The notes: generated by a model not told the origin, from the letters alone. A DNA stretch of 64,000 bases from Maribacter litoralis (GCF_003075045.1 NZ_QCZD01000002.1:888592-952591), one strand, 5' to 3'; counted from the first letter of the stretch, positions 16,959-26,677 are shown. Numbers and translations: made by a program.

Positions 16959-18506
16959 TTACTCCTTCTTTTTTACGACGAGTTCGGAATAGGAAGGTTT
17001 TTTGTTTCCTAATGTATCTAAGCAGCCAAAATAGTGCTGTTTTTTTGTTTTCCAAGGTAAGCTTCCTGCCACTGCACTTGGTACCTTTTCAAAATCGTAC
17101 AAGGTCCAGAACATATACGGTACCTTGTTCTCCCTTAATATTTGCTGTATTTCGCTATAGTACTCTTTTTGCCCTTCTTGGTCTGCTCCTCTATAAAAAT
17201 TCCATGCTCCCTTATAAGATGAAATTCCATATTCTTGAAGTAGTTTAGGTTTGTTGGGCACTGCAGTACTTAACGTTTCATAGGTGGTTTTAAAATCTTC
17301 AACATCCTTATAGTAATGGAAGGATACAAAATCTACCTTGTTGGCTAGTTCTATGCCGGCTTCGGGAGTAGACCAACCTATGGTAACCGGGTGGTTTTTA
17401 TCCCATTTTTTAATGTTGGCGATCATTTGTTCTAACCAGCTCAATACGCGTAATCGCCCGCGGGCACCAAAGTCTAGGTCCGGTTCGTTTTTGATATCCC
17501 AACCCAATAATGCGGGGTGGTCTTTAACGGCATTTACTATTTGTTGGGCATGTCTATGTGTCAATGTCCAATTAGAGACATCATAATCTCCATAGAAATC
17601 AAATAAAGTTATTAGCACGTCTAACTGATAGGCTTCTGCACTGTCTAAAAGTGTTTTTAAAAAGTTGAGCTTCTTTTGGTCTACCTTGTTCTTACCAAAA
17701 TCTTCATATTGGATAAATATACGAATGGTATTGAGCCCCATATCTTGTATGATCTTAAAATCTTGCTTAATAATTGAGTCGTTAAATTTCTTGCCAAACG
17801 TATCCCAAGGAGAATCTTTGGGGTAATAATTTATTCCTTTTATCTGTTCAACTTTCTTCAGTTGGATATTTATGTTTCTAGGTTCTTCGGGAAGTGTATC
17901 TGGAGGAGAAGGAATTTCTTTTAAATGCCTTATGCGCCAAAAACCATCTTCTAAAAGCATCATTACTTGGTAACTGGTGGTGTCTCTTTCGGTCATCACT
18001 AAGGTCTCTCCTTCATAAATCTCTTGATATTCTTCAACATTGTAATCTTTAAATACAACCATTGTACCATCGGCAGTATAAAAATCTAAGGCAGAATTAT
18101 GGTTTAGGGTAGTGCGCTTGTACCAATGATTGTTTTTTTTGTTGATGTCGATAATATCGTAAAGTCTAGCTCTGGCACTATCGGTGTAGAAATCTTCAAT
18201 ACCGTAGCGGTCATTTTTTTTATAAGCTATGTTTCTTACATGCCAGGCATTCATATAATCATTGGTTATCTCGGCCAAGGCTTGATCTTCCATAGGCCTA
18301 CCTGGGTTGTCTAAACTAACCCAATCCATATTTGGTTTGTAGACATCTTCCATAGGCACTTCTAAATGTAGCATAGATGTTTTATCAGCACCGGTATTCA
18401 TAAATGCCCAAGCCGCCCCAATACCATAGAGAATTAGCCCATTAATAGCTAAAAAGGTGAGTATAAGTACTGTTCTGTACAACGTTTTATTCAACTGTAT
18501 CGCCAT
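16959..18506 (-). CDS. membrane-anchored GH5-like glycoside hydrolase with NTF2-like domain
   Basis: 515 residues. One N-terminal membrane helix (about 12-34) anchors the protein. Residues about 65-200 look like an NTF2-like alpha/beta domain ending WRIRHLKEI. Residues about 220-510 are a (beta/alpha)8 glycosidase of the GH5/clan-A type, with proposed acid/base Glu341 in WDIKNEPD and nucleophile Glu425 in LLQEYGIS. Its start overlaps the end of the lipoprotein gene by 20 bases, so it is the third gene of a coupled operon. A glycosidase in an export locus recalls BcsZ or PslG, which trim the polymer, but the substrate is unknown. Confidence 0.82.
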   Translation of the reverse strand: MAIQLNKTLYRTVLILTFLAINGLILYGIGAAWAFMNTGADKTSMLHLEVPMEDVYKPNMDWVSLDNPGRPMEDQALAEITNDYMNAWHVRNIAYKKNDRYGIEDFYTDSARARLYDIIDINKKNNHWYKRTTLNHNSALDFYTADGTMVVFKDYNVEEYQEIYEGETLVMTERDTTSYQVMMLLEDGFWRIRHLKEIPSPPDTLPEEPRNINIQLKKVEQIKGINYYPKDSPWDTFGKKFNDSIIKQDFKIIQDMGLNTIRIFIQYEDFGKNKVDQKKLNFLKTLLDSAEAYQLDVLITLFDFYGDYDVSNWTLTHRHAQQIVNAVKDHPALLGWDIKNEPDLDFGARGRLRVLSWLEQMIANIKKWDKNHPVTIGWSTPEAGIELANKVDFVSFHYYKDVEDFKTTYETLSTAVPNKPKLLQEYGISSYKGAWNFYRGADQEGQKEYYSEIQQILRENKVPYMFWTLYDFEKVPSAVAGSLPWKTKKQHYFGCLDTLGNKKPSYSELVVKKKE

Positions 18507-19734
18507 CTATATCTTTTATGAATTCTTTGGTTATACCAGCAGCGCTGATCTTAAGTTTATACTTGCCCGCTGCTAAGAAATATTCTCCCAAATAAATATT
18601 ACACACTCCGTTTTTGGTAGTGGTTTTCTTTGAGGTAACAAAAGCACCGTTCATATCATAGATATCTAGCTTTAAAAGCAAGCCATCTGGTATTAACTGT
18701 TTCATGAAACTTTCAAACGGACCTACATCAATATTTCTATTGCCTTTAGAGAAATGAACAGGATAATCTTTTATAGCGGCTTTAAAAGTAAAGTTGTCCG
18801 TATTGCTTTCGGCTGCCCCGGTTACAAAGGCTTGTATTTCCCACGTTGCCGCCTTATCCGGATGTAATGTTTTTGCTTCTGCTACGCCGTTTATTGTGGT
18901 GCCAATGGTATATAGATAGGCATCTTGATCATTCTTTATTACAAAGGTTACCAAGGTGCCATTGGTTACAATGTTGCCGTATTGATCTTTGATAACGTCA
19001 GATTTAAAAGTTATGATCTGGTTGCCGTCAGCATAGTTGTGGGCACTTGAACTGCTTATTGAAAAATTGACCGCGTTATCTGGGTAAACTATGGTAGCAA
19101 GTTCTTTTGACGATGTTCCGTTGCACTCGGCGGTTACCAATATTCTTCCCGACTTTAATGTTGATCTTACATTATAAAAAGCAAAAAAGCTTTCTGTCTC
19201 AATTTGTAGCTCATCAATGTTATCTTGAAATTGATATTTGACCGTAACGGGTGTACCATCATCTAACGGATTGTCATACGCGTCGGTGGGGGCAATGGTT
19301 AGCATAGAGAAATCGTTGTTTCCAGCGGTAACACTGCGGGGCCCAAAATAAGATTCTATATATGTTGCTTTCGGGGCATTTGTTGCAATATCGAATGTAC
19401 CTTTTTGTAGTGTATGGCCATCTACTAAAAGTTTCCATCTACACGGACCGGCAACTCTTGTATAGTTTTTCGGAATTTGGAATACAATATCCTCTTTTTT
19501 CGATACATCGGGCGACAATAGCACACTACCAAAGGCATTTTTTATCTGTAATTTAATATTGTTGATGTCTGTATCGGCTTTAAAGGTCAATGATATAGCT
19601 TCGCCCGCTATACTATTGGTAATATTGGAAACGAGGTCAACTTTAGGGTATACTACTTTGCTAGGTTGTTCTTCTTGTTTATCGGAACAACCTATTAGTA
19701 TAAGACTTAAAATGAATACTATTCTAATGCGCAT
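18487..19734 (-). CDS. lipoprotein with Ig-like (invasin/Big-type) repeats
   Basis: 415 residues with a lipoprotein signal (LSLILIGCSDKQ; the cysteine is the lipid site). At least two immunoglobulin-like modules of the invasin Big_1 kind are visible, in DAYDNPLDDGTPVTVKYQF and DQYGNIVTNGTLVTFVI, and the last about 90 residues form another beta-rich domain. It starts one base after the stop of the 1029-residue membrane protein gene and overlaps the glycosidase gene, so the three are translated together. It could be a structural or scaffold part of the export machine. No enzyme motif is seen. Confidence 0.75.
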   Translation of the reverse strand: MRIRIVFILSLILIGCSDKQEEQPSKVVYPKVDLVSNITNSIAGEAISLTFKADTDINNIKLQIKNAFGSVLLSPDVSKKEDIVFQIPKNYTRVAGPCRWKLLVDGHTLQKGTFDIATNAPKATYIESYFGPRSVTAGNNDFSMLTIAPTDAYDNPLDDGTPVTVKYQFQDNIDELQIETESFFAFYNVRSTLKSGRILVTAECNGTSSKELATIVYPDNAVNFSISSSSAHNYADGNQIITFKSDVIKDQYGNIVTNGTLVTFVIKNDQDAYLYTIGTTINGVAEAKTLHPDKAATWEIQAFVTGAAESNTDNFTFKAAIKDYPVHFSKGNRNIDVGPFESFMKQLIPDGLLLKLDIYDMNGAFVTSKKTTTKNGVCNIYLGEYFLAAGKYKLKISAAGITKEFIKDIDGDTVE

Positions 19735-19735
19735 A

Positions 19736-22700
19736 CTATTTTGGATTACCTATATAACTGTTAATCTCAAACTTTAGATACTCAAATCCTTTGCCATTAA
19801 AAGGTTGGGTTTGCTGTTTACCATGTATTATTTTTCTATTCGGAAAAATTTTGTCAGCAACCGCTTTGTTGGGTAAGCCGTTTACAAAAACATTTTCTAG
19901 ACTACTGTTTATGACTTCTAAACTATCTAACTCTAACGGTTTGTAATTAAAGAATTGCTTACGCTGTATACGTACACCTTCGGTTATAAATTTATGATCC
20001 ACCCATAACAGTTCGCTATTTTCATCGTAATAAGATATAATCAATTGCGGTATGGTCACCTCTTGTACTCCCGAATTGAATAAAACCCCATCAAAACCTT
20101 GTTCGGTATATTTCAAGTCTTGTAGAGCAACATGTTTGTATAAATCGGTATTTGCGGTGTTACCGGCAGATTGCAAATTAAACTTGGTAGGTTGCTCTTC
20201 AAAACTTACCGGTGTAAATTGGTCTGGATCAAAAGTTGGGGGTAAGGTGTCTTTGGTAGATGACCAGGCTATACCTTCAAAATTTATTTTGAACGTAGTA
20301 GTTTCTTTGGGCATCAACTTGTGTTTGATCTGGTGCTTTGCATTGTAATTTGCCAGCTCTTTGTTGTCATCATTGTACAAGGTTGCGTTGATAACCACAT
20401 CGGCAGGTGTATTATCAACATTTTGTAGTTCGCCTATTACGCTGTATTGCCCTTTGTACTTCACCAGTTTTGCTGACAAAATTTCCAGTACCGGTTGTTT
20501 TAGAACATCTTCATGATAGGTTTCCTGCGTTGTTATTTTTCGTCGACCGTGATTGTAATAAGTGGTACCGTTCGCAGTAAATAATTGATCTGGCGGTATG
20601 TCATTGTCAACCTTCTCAGATTTAATGTACCACTTGTTTTTACGTTTTACGAGTTCGTGATAGTCATTGTTAAAGACATTTTCCAATGGAGTGATCCATC
20701 TGGTCGCTACTTTTGCTTTGGCGCTATTTTCAGTTTCGTCATAGATTTCAATGCCAAGGGAGTCTAGTTTTGCATAAGAACTTAAAATACCATCGGTTAC
20801 CGAAACCTCTAACATGTACTGTGCAATATCAATATTATCCTCTGGATCTAAATAAGAATGAGCTGTTGAGAATTCTTTAAAATCCAAAGCATCATAATAG
20901 GATTCCACTACGTTGTTGGGCGATAATTGAGCAACGTTTTTGACGTAAAATATATACATACCATATCCTAAGCAAATCAATACTAACAAAGCCCACCAAT
21001 GAGAAAAAGTCAATAGTTTAGGAGGGAATCTATTGTACGGTAATTCTAATTTCATAAAAGAATGTTCCGGCATTTTCTTAGACTTTAACAGCCTTACCCA
21101 TATCATTTGGATGTTTACAAAAATTGCGATAAGAACGGTTGTTAGCGGAATGATACCCCACATAATCTTCATGATAGTGGGCACGTCTTGCTTGGGCATA
21201 ATTTGCGGTATGGGTGCCACATTAAGTTTTTCCCATACCATAATACCATTCTCTAATTGTTGCAAACGCTGCCAACCACAGTAGTATAGTATAGGATCAT
21301 AGAATTTATCATTGGAGAATATATACTTTAAGTTGTATTTCTCTGGTACGGTCAAAAACTGTTGTAATGACCCTATACCTTCTACACCTCTAAATTTAGA
21401 GTTCTCTATTCTTTCAATGGCCCTAGTAGTCAATTCGGGCAATCGCCTTGCGGAATGGTAGTTGCCATCTACGGTCATTGCACCGCTTTGGGCGGATAAC
21501 CATGCCATTTGATCCCCAAAACCAAGCGGAAGGTAGCGCCAAGAATCATGGGAATCTGCGCCTAAAAAGTTTACTATGGGCAGCATTTTTATTTTTGCGG
21601 GTTGTGAAGGCCTAAAGTACCCCAAGGTCATGGTGAAAAGTACCATAAACAACATGCCCCCGGCAATGAGACCACCTAAGACCCTATGGTAAACTCCACC
21701 AAACTTAGACTGTATTAGCACTTTTAGGTCGCCTTCTACCATGCGGTATGCGAATTCGGCAAAAATGGGCAATGCCATAATAGTCGCCCATAAGGTAAAC
21801 CTATCTAGCGTAAGAATATTGAAGGCAGTTTCACCAAGCATCATCAATGGTATCGGTGTAGTTCCACCAGTTCCCAATATGGTCAGTAAGGCGAACGATA
21901 AACCGAAGAAAACATATCGTTTACTAAAATATCTGTAAAAGAAATAGGGGAGTATAAATAGAAATACACCCCAAGGAATAATAAAAAACACCAGTCCAGA
22001 TGAAGTTACCTCCAAGAAATTATCTCTAGATCCATGTGGTATGGCGACTTGTGTAATGGGGTTTCTTTTGGAATTGTACCAGTAAGGAAAAATACAGAAT
22101 ACAAGTAAAAATATAGCAGTGCCGCCGAATTTTGCTATGCGCCAAAAATGCTGTAAAGTTGTACCCCAAAATACTTTAAATGTTAGGGCTTTATAGGAAT
22201 TGACTTTTTCCCTAGCCGCATCCATAACCGCCATGCCCATTAGTGGGGCTATAAAGAATACCATACCAAAAAGAGGGGTAACATGATGCGATGTTACCGT
22301 TACTGCCAACATGGTAGCAGATGTTATAAAATACCGTGTTTTACCTGTCTTGATCCAAAGGTAAATTTCGGTCATGGCATGTAGTAAGATCGATAAGGCC
22401 GAAACGCTGGGCAGTTGCCCGAAAATGTGCAGTGTTTCTACAAATGTTGAAGAAAATACGGCCATAACGGCACCATAACCAGCAATTCTACGGCTTCCTG
22501 TCATAAGCAGGGTATACCTGTAGGCGCCGGTAATAAAGAGTACTATAGCGATTAATGCCACCGCATACATACCGAATTTGAGTCCGCCAATATAAGAAAG
22601 GATTCCAATGAGTTGGTGCACTAAAGGAGGATAAGATTGTACCGTAAAACCGGTGTACCATCTATATTCCCAAGGATCAAACCAACTATTGGCATAATGA

Positions 22701-22825
22701 TCCGCAAAAAATAGATGTATCAATGCATCGTAGGTAGACTCTAGTGTAAAGAAAATGGCAGAACCATGAAAAGCTAGCCCTACGATTAAAGCTAATATTA
22801 AGAGGGTATTGGTTTTTTTTTCCAA
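19736..22825 (-). CDS. large GT-C-like membrane protein (PTPS-related family)
   Basis: 1029 residues. The first about 600 contain many hydrophobic helices and resemble the family of membrane proteins named after 6-pyruvoyl-tetrahydropterin synthase-related domains, which look like GT-C glycosyltransferases; Asp-His in the first loop (TYDALIHLFFADHY) fits. After the last helix (about 610-630), the roughly 400-residue C-terminal part is extracytoplasmic. It holds an NTF2-like stretch (NNVVESYYDALDFKEFSTA to NKWYIKSEKV) and a beta-sandwich FxLYD-like domain (LEILSAKLVKYKGQYSVIGE). It is first in the operon with the Ig lipoprotein and the glycosidase. A lipid-linked-sugar transferase or polymerase role is plausible but unproven. 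Confidence 0.7.
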   Translation of the reverse strand: MEKKTNTLLILALIVGLAFHGSAIFFTLESTYDALIHLFFADHYANSWFDPWEYRWYTGFTVQSYPPLVHQLIGILSYIGGLKFGMYAVALIAIVLFITGAYRYTLLMTGSRRIAGYGAVMAVFSSTFVETLHIFGQLPSVSALSILLHAMTEIYLWIKTGKTRYFITSATMLAVTVTSHHVTPLFGMVFFIAPLMGMAVMDAAREKVNSYKALTFKVFWGTTLQHFWRIAKFGGTAIFLLVFCIFPYWYNSKRNPITQVAIPHGSRDNFLEVTSSGLVFFIIPWGVFLFILPYFFYRYFSKRYVFFGLSFALLTILGTGGTTPIPLMMLGETAFNILTLDRFTLWATIMALPIFAEFAYRMVEGDLKVLIQSKFGGVYHRVLGGLIAGGMLFMVLFTMTLGYFRPSQPAKIKMLPIVNFLGADSHDSWRYLPLGFGDQMAWLSAQSGAMTVDGNYHSARRLPELTTRAIERIENSKFRGVEGIGSLQQFLTVPEKYNLKYIFSNDKFYDPILYYCGWQRLQQLENGIMVWEKLNVAPIPQIMPKQDVPTIMKIMWGIIPLTTVLIAIFVNIQMIWVRLLKSKKMPEHSFMKLELPYNRFPPKLLTFSHWWALLVLICLGYGMYIFYVKNVAQLSPNNVVESYYDALDFKEFSTAHSYLDPEDNIDIAQYMLEVSVTDGILSSYAKLDSLGIEIYDETENSAKAKVATRWITPLENVFNNDYHELVKRKNKWYIKSEKVDNDIPPDQLFTANGTTYYNHGRRKITTQETYHEDVLKQPVLEILSAKLVKYKGQYSVIGELQNVDNTPADVVINATLYNDDNKELANYNAKHQIKHKLMPKETTTFKINFEGIAWSSTKDTLPPTFDPDQFTPVSFEEQPTKFNLQSAGNTANTDLYKHVALQDLKYTEQGFDGVLFNSGVQEVTIPQLIISYYDENSELLWVDHKFITEGVRIQRKQFFNYKPLELDSLEVINSSLENVFVNGLPNKAVADKIFPNRKIIHGKQQTQPFNGKGFEYLKFEINSYIGNPK

Positions 22826-22916
22826 GGTTTAAGTAAGCATCAAAATCTATTAAAAGTATTAAATATATGAGTTGATGATTACAATAGAAAGGGAAATTTT
22901 AAAATATTAGTAATAT

Positions 22917-23062
22917 AATACCTACAGGCTTTTTTGTGTGAGCGAGTGTTTATAGAAAATTGAAATACAATTACCATTGCATAAGATACTTATTTCATAA
23001 AGTTGATAAGCGTACAAAACTATTTTTCAAAGTCTATCTTTGTACTTTATTCTGTAGGTATT
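22917..23062. promoter_or_regulatory. perfect 11-bp inverted repeat across a divergent promoter region
   Basis: AATACCTACAG at 22917-22927 is the exact complement of CTGTAGGTATT at 23052-23062. The arms are 124 bases apart and bracket the 235-base region between the divergent 1029-residue membrane protein and FUSC genes. The right arm overlaps the proposed TTG start at 23061. This could be a two-site operator controlling both genes. Confidence 0.45.
23035..23042 (+). promoter_or_regulatory. -7 box TATCTTTG for the FUSC gene
   Basis: Exact match to the Bacteroidota TAnnTTTG element, 18 bases before the proposed TTG start. No TTG lies at the expected -33 spacing. It implies a very short leader. 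Confidence 0.5.
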
Positions 23063-25286
23063 GAGCAAAATTCAAGTTTATATTTTAGATACGATCAAAT
23101 CGCTAACTCAATTTTTGGGGAGTACCAACTTTACCAAATCTGTATTAACGGTAATTGCCGTGGTTACTCCTTTGGCCATTGGTATTTCTACGGGATATGC
23201 TGAAATCGGCGTAGCTATTTGTTTTGGTGCATTTTGGTGTAATCCTAGTGATGTTCACGGTAGCCTAAAGCACAAAGTATATGGCATTTTATTCTCTGCT
23301 GCCTTGGTTATGGTCGTAAGTTTTATTGGAGGGTATTTGCACTTTTCCCCATGGCTGTCATTGGTTATTTTGGGTGTGGTCAGTTTTGCGATATCCATGA
23401 TCTCTTCTTACGGTTTTAGAGCTTCGCTAATTAGTTTTTCGGGTCTGTTGGCCTTGGTCATAAGTTTTGCACATACACCCGATCAGTTAAAAATTTACGA
23501 ATATTCGTTGTTGGTTGGCCTTGGCGGAATGTGGTATTTGGCTTTGTCGCTGTTGTGGTTTAAAATAAATCCGAAAGGGCAAACCGAAGAGATTCTGTAC
23601 GAAACTATTAGTAGAACGGGTAAGTTAATGAAAAAACGGGGCAAGTTGATCAGTGAGCTCTCGAACAGAAAAAAGCTTTTAAAAAGTCTGTTCTTGATGC
23701 AAAGCGAATTAACCGAGCAACATGATACCCTTCGTGAAATTCTTATTCTTTCCCGTAAAAATTCTGGTAGATCGGTGTATAATGGCAAACGTGTTTTGGT
23801 TTTGGCCCAACTGATAGAAATGTTGGAAACCGCTGGTGCAAATCCTGTAAATTATACCAAGATGGATAAGCAGTTTCAAGCGCATCCGGAGTTTACTGCA
23901 CTGTTTCAAAATCTTATTTTTGAAATGGCTGAGCAGTTACAAATGATTGCGGCCATAGGTAACAAACCAAAAAAAATACCCAAGCATAACCATCTTAAGG
24001 GTCGTTTTGATGACTTGGCATTAAAGATTCAGGAATTGGGCAAAGTGAAAGATGCTAAGTCTTATGAAGCATTTATCATGTTTCAGAACTTTCTTGAATA
24101 TCAAGAAAAACAGTTTGATAAGATTAAAAGGATCAAGTGGTTATTGAGTGACCATGATGTGGCATCGGAAGAATTTATAGATAAAGAAATTTTAAAACGT
24201 TTCTTAATTTCACAAGATTATAGTCCGCGTATCCTGTTAAGAAACCTAAGTTTTAGGTCAACCATTTTTAGGCATTCTCTGCGTATGTCCATTACGCTAA
24301 TGATCGGTTTTGTATTGGGTAACCTATTCGCTTTTCAGAACGCATATTGGATTTTACTGACCATTATCTTAATAATGAGACCCAATTATGGTTTAACGAA
24401 AACACGATCAAAAGATAGAACTGTGGGAACCATTATTGGCGGACTCATAGCAACCGTTATTGTATTTTTAGTACAAGATGTATATGTGTATGCAACTTTG
24501 GCTTTGATCTCGTTTGTTATTGCCTTATCGATGCTTCAAAAGAACTATAAGTTATCGGCTATATATGTAACGTTAAGTATCGTTTTTATTTACGGAATAC
24601 TTCAACCAGATGTAATGACGGTTATACAATATCGTATTTTAGATACGCTATTAGGTGCGGCACTTTCATATTTGGGATTTTTATTTTTATGGCCCAGCTG
24701 GAGTTTTCAGGAAATACGTAAAGATGTAGCTAAAAGTGTAGCTGCCAATAGTACATACCTAAAGGAGATTTCAGATTTTTATGTTCATAAAGGTACTGTG
24801 CCAACGAGCTATCGTCTGGCACGTAAAAGTGCTTTTTTAGAGACTTCAAACCTTAGTTCTGCATTTCAAAGAATGACGCAAGAGCCGCATTCAAAACAGA
24901 AAAATTTAAACAAGATCTATGAGTTGGTAGAGCTTAACCATAATTTCTTATCGGCTTTGGCTTCATTGAGTATTTATATTCAGCACCATACCACTACAGA
25001 AGCTTCTGAGCGATTTAATGACATCACTTCTAAAATTAATGAGAACCTTTCGTCCGTTTTGAAAATGCTTTCTGCAGTTTCTAAAAATAACGAGAAAATG
25101 AATTTAGATGAGGTGATATCATTTCAAAAGCAACTGCCCAAATTTCAATCTGAGCATGTAAACCTAAGTTCGAACGACACTCATGAATTCAAAAGAAATC
25201 ATCAAGAAGAACAACTGATTTGGGAGCAGCTACGTTGGTTATATTCATTGAGTGCCAATATGATGAAATTGACTTCTACTTTATAG
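23061..25286 (+). CDS. FUSC/YccS-like membrane protein
   Basis: 741 residues with two blocks of about six membrane helices (about 25-165 and 395-545), each followed by a long cytoplasmic helical region. This is the layout of the FUSC family (YccS, YhfK, aromatic-acid exporter-like). No ATG is available before conserved sequence: the frame has a stop at 23055 and the first usable codon is TTG 23061 (MSKIQVYILD). It is divergent from the polysaccharide operon. FUSC proteins are proposed exporters; the substrate here cannot be predicted. Confidence 0.85.
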   Translation: MSKIQVYILDTIKSLTQFLGSTNFTKSVLTVIAVVTPLAIGISTGYAEIGVAICFGAFWCNPSDVHGSLKHKVYGILFSAALVMVVSFIGGYLHFSPWLSLVILGVVSFAISMISSYGFRASLISFSGLLALVISFAHTPDQLKIYEYSLLVGLGGMWYLALSLLWFKINPKGQTEEILYETISRTGKLMKKRGKLISELSNRKKLLKSLFLMQSELTEQHDTLREILILSRKNSGRSVYNGKRVLVLAQLIEMLETAGANPVNYTKMDKQFQAHPEFTALFQNLIFEMAEQLQMIAAIGNKPKKIPKHNHLKGRFDDLALKIQELGKVKDAKSYEAFIMFQNFLEYQEKQFDKIKRIKWLLSDHDVASEEFIDKEILKRFLISQDYSPRILLRNLSFRSTIFRHSLRMSITLMIGFVLGNLFAFQNAYWILLTIILIMRPNYGLTKTRSKDRTVGTIIGGLIATVIVFLVQDVYVYATLALISFVIALSMLQKNYKLSAIYVTLSIVFIYGILQPDVMTVIQYRILDTLLGAALSYLGFLFLWPSWSFQEIRKDVAKSVAANSTYLKEISDFYVHKGTVPTSYRLARKSAFLETSNLSSAFQRMTQEPHSKQKNLNKIYELVELNHNFLSALASLSIYIQHHTTTEASERFNDITSKINENLSSVLKMLSAVSKNNEKMNLDEVISFQKQLPKFQSEHVNLSSNDTHEFKRNHQEEQLIWEQLRWLYSLSANMMKLTSTL

Positions 25287-25314
25287 ATGATATCTTAGTG
25301 TCCAAGTTTTTTAA

Positions 25315-25947
25315 CTAATCATCATGGTCCATAAGCTCTTGTAGTTTTTCATAAAACTGACCAACATGTAAGCCATCTGCCAAACCATGGTGTACATGAA
25401 CGGAAACGGACATCTGTTGTTTACCATCTACCGTGGTCATTTTACCAAAACTAATTTTAGGGCAACTATCGGGAAAATCATAATTTCTTGCATGGGATAA
25501 CGATGTAAAATCGATCCATGGCAAAGACGAGAAATGAATTACGTTTTCTCCTGATAAGGCGGGCATAAGGCTGTTGGAGTTTTTTACCTCTTCTATTCTG
25601 GGTGCCGCAAGGTCACAAAATGTTTTAAAATCTTCGTTATAATCTAAATAAGAGAAACCAAAAGTACCGTTAGCACGATCTATGGTGGGCGATGCATTTA
25701 CGACCTCATATTCATAAACTTTGCCATTATCTATGCGATACCTAAATGCCGATATACTGTTTGCGGCTTTTAAAGATTTATGTAAGTAGTACATAAAGAA
25801 AGAATACCCGTTTTCTTTAGACTTTTTGTAAGCTAACGAACAATCTATTTTTGCCGTAATTCCAAAGAAAGGCTCACTGAACTTTGAAAAAAACTCAAAG
25901 TGTTCTTTTCTAGACCATTCATCAATATTTAGTTCTTTACGCATCAT
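25315..25947 (-). CDS. chloramphenicol acetyltransferase-like protein
   Basis: 210 residues, the normal length for the CAT family of trimeric acyltransferases. The catalytic signature HHxxxDG is present as HHGLADG (His187 as general base, Asp191), with the family's central SFFMYYLHKSLKAAN segment. Many chromosomal CAT-like proteins acetylate unknown substrates, so antibiotic resistance should not be assumed. It converges with the FUSC gene with 28 bases between them and begins a minus-strand accessory stretch. Confidence 0.85.
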   Translation of the reverse strand: MMRKELNIDEWSRKEHFEFFSKFSEPFFGITAKIDCSLAYKKSKENGYSFFMYYLHKSLKAANSISAFRYRIDNGKVYEYEVVNASPTIDRANGTFGFSYLDYNEDFKTFCDLAAPRIEEVKNSNSLMPALSGENVIHFSSLPWIDFTSLSHARNYDFPDSCPKISFGKMTTVDGKQQMSVSVHVHHGLADGLHVGQFYEKLQELMDHDD

Positions 25948-26009
25948 TTAATTTTCGTTCAAATTGAATTTTAGCTTACAAGATATTGGTTATGGGCGTA
26001 ATCAAAAAG

Positions 26010-26541
26010 TTATTTTACAGTATATCTTACAAGCACTTCATTATCTAGAATAACATTGGTTGTCCAAATAAATTTACCATCGTTGCCAGGGTCATCAAAT
26101 AGTGTAGTGAAATTGGTGTAAGAAGGTTTGTTGGCTACACCTATGGTTTCATTGGTGTATATTGATGCATCTTGCCAATTGGAGTCATCGAAATCGGTTT
26201 GCATCCAACCATCTGGAATCTGCCAATGCATGAGTTATATAAATCTGTGGTATACGGAGAACTTTCATTCGTATAATTGGTTTTTGCAGCTGCGGTCCAT
26301 TTTTACCATCACTAGAAGTAATTTCACCAACATCTGTTTTTCTGCCACGATCACATAAATACAAATCTTCTGCTATTGTAGTGGGTATGCCCTGGCTTAC
26401 ACTTGCAGTACCCGTATATGCTTTTGTTACTGGCTTATCTTTACATTCACCAGTTTTATTTTTAGGCTTCTTTTCTGCACAACCAATAACCAATAATAGT
26501 ATTAGAAAAAATTTGAGTTTTGTTAAAGGCGTTGTATTCAT
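26010..26541 (-). pseudogene. lipoprotein gene broken by two single-base deletions
   Basis: The start codes for a lipoprotein signal (LLLVIGCAEKK) and runs to DVGEITSSDG. Adding one A to the A run (complement of 26300-26304) gives DGKKWTAAAKTNYTNESS and so on. Adding one base near 26231-26234 joins this to MHWQIPDGWMQTDFDDSNW, which continues to KFIWTTNVILDNEVLVRYTV and a stop. The restored frame is exactly 178 codons. The W-x(3)-DFDDSNW pattern resembles carbohydrate-binding jelly-roll modules, and the C-terminus resembles secreted YHYH-type proteins; I cannot name the family firmly. Sequencing errors in the assembly are an alternative to true decay. Confidence 0.75.
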
Positions 26542-26677
26542 TTATAGAATTTAATAACCTGTTCTAGTCATTATTCAGGTTTGCTATTAATATAATATGG
26601 TGATTTTTAAAAAATAAAAATATTAAGTGAAATAGACCTTTTGGCATTTAAGTGCTTACGGAAAATAGGTTATGTTA

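Noticed and set aside
23003..23203. 66-residue plus-strand frame at the FUSC start
   Set aside because: It is out of frame with the conserved FUSC protein, which covers the same bases.
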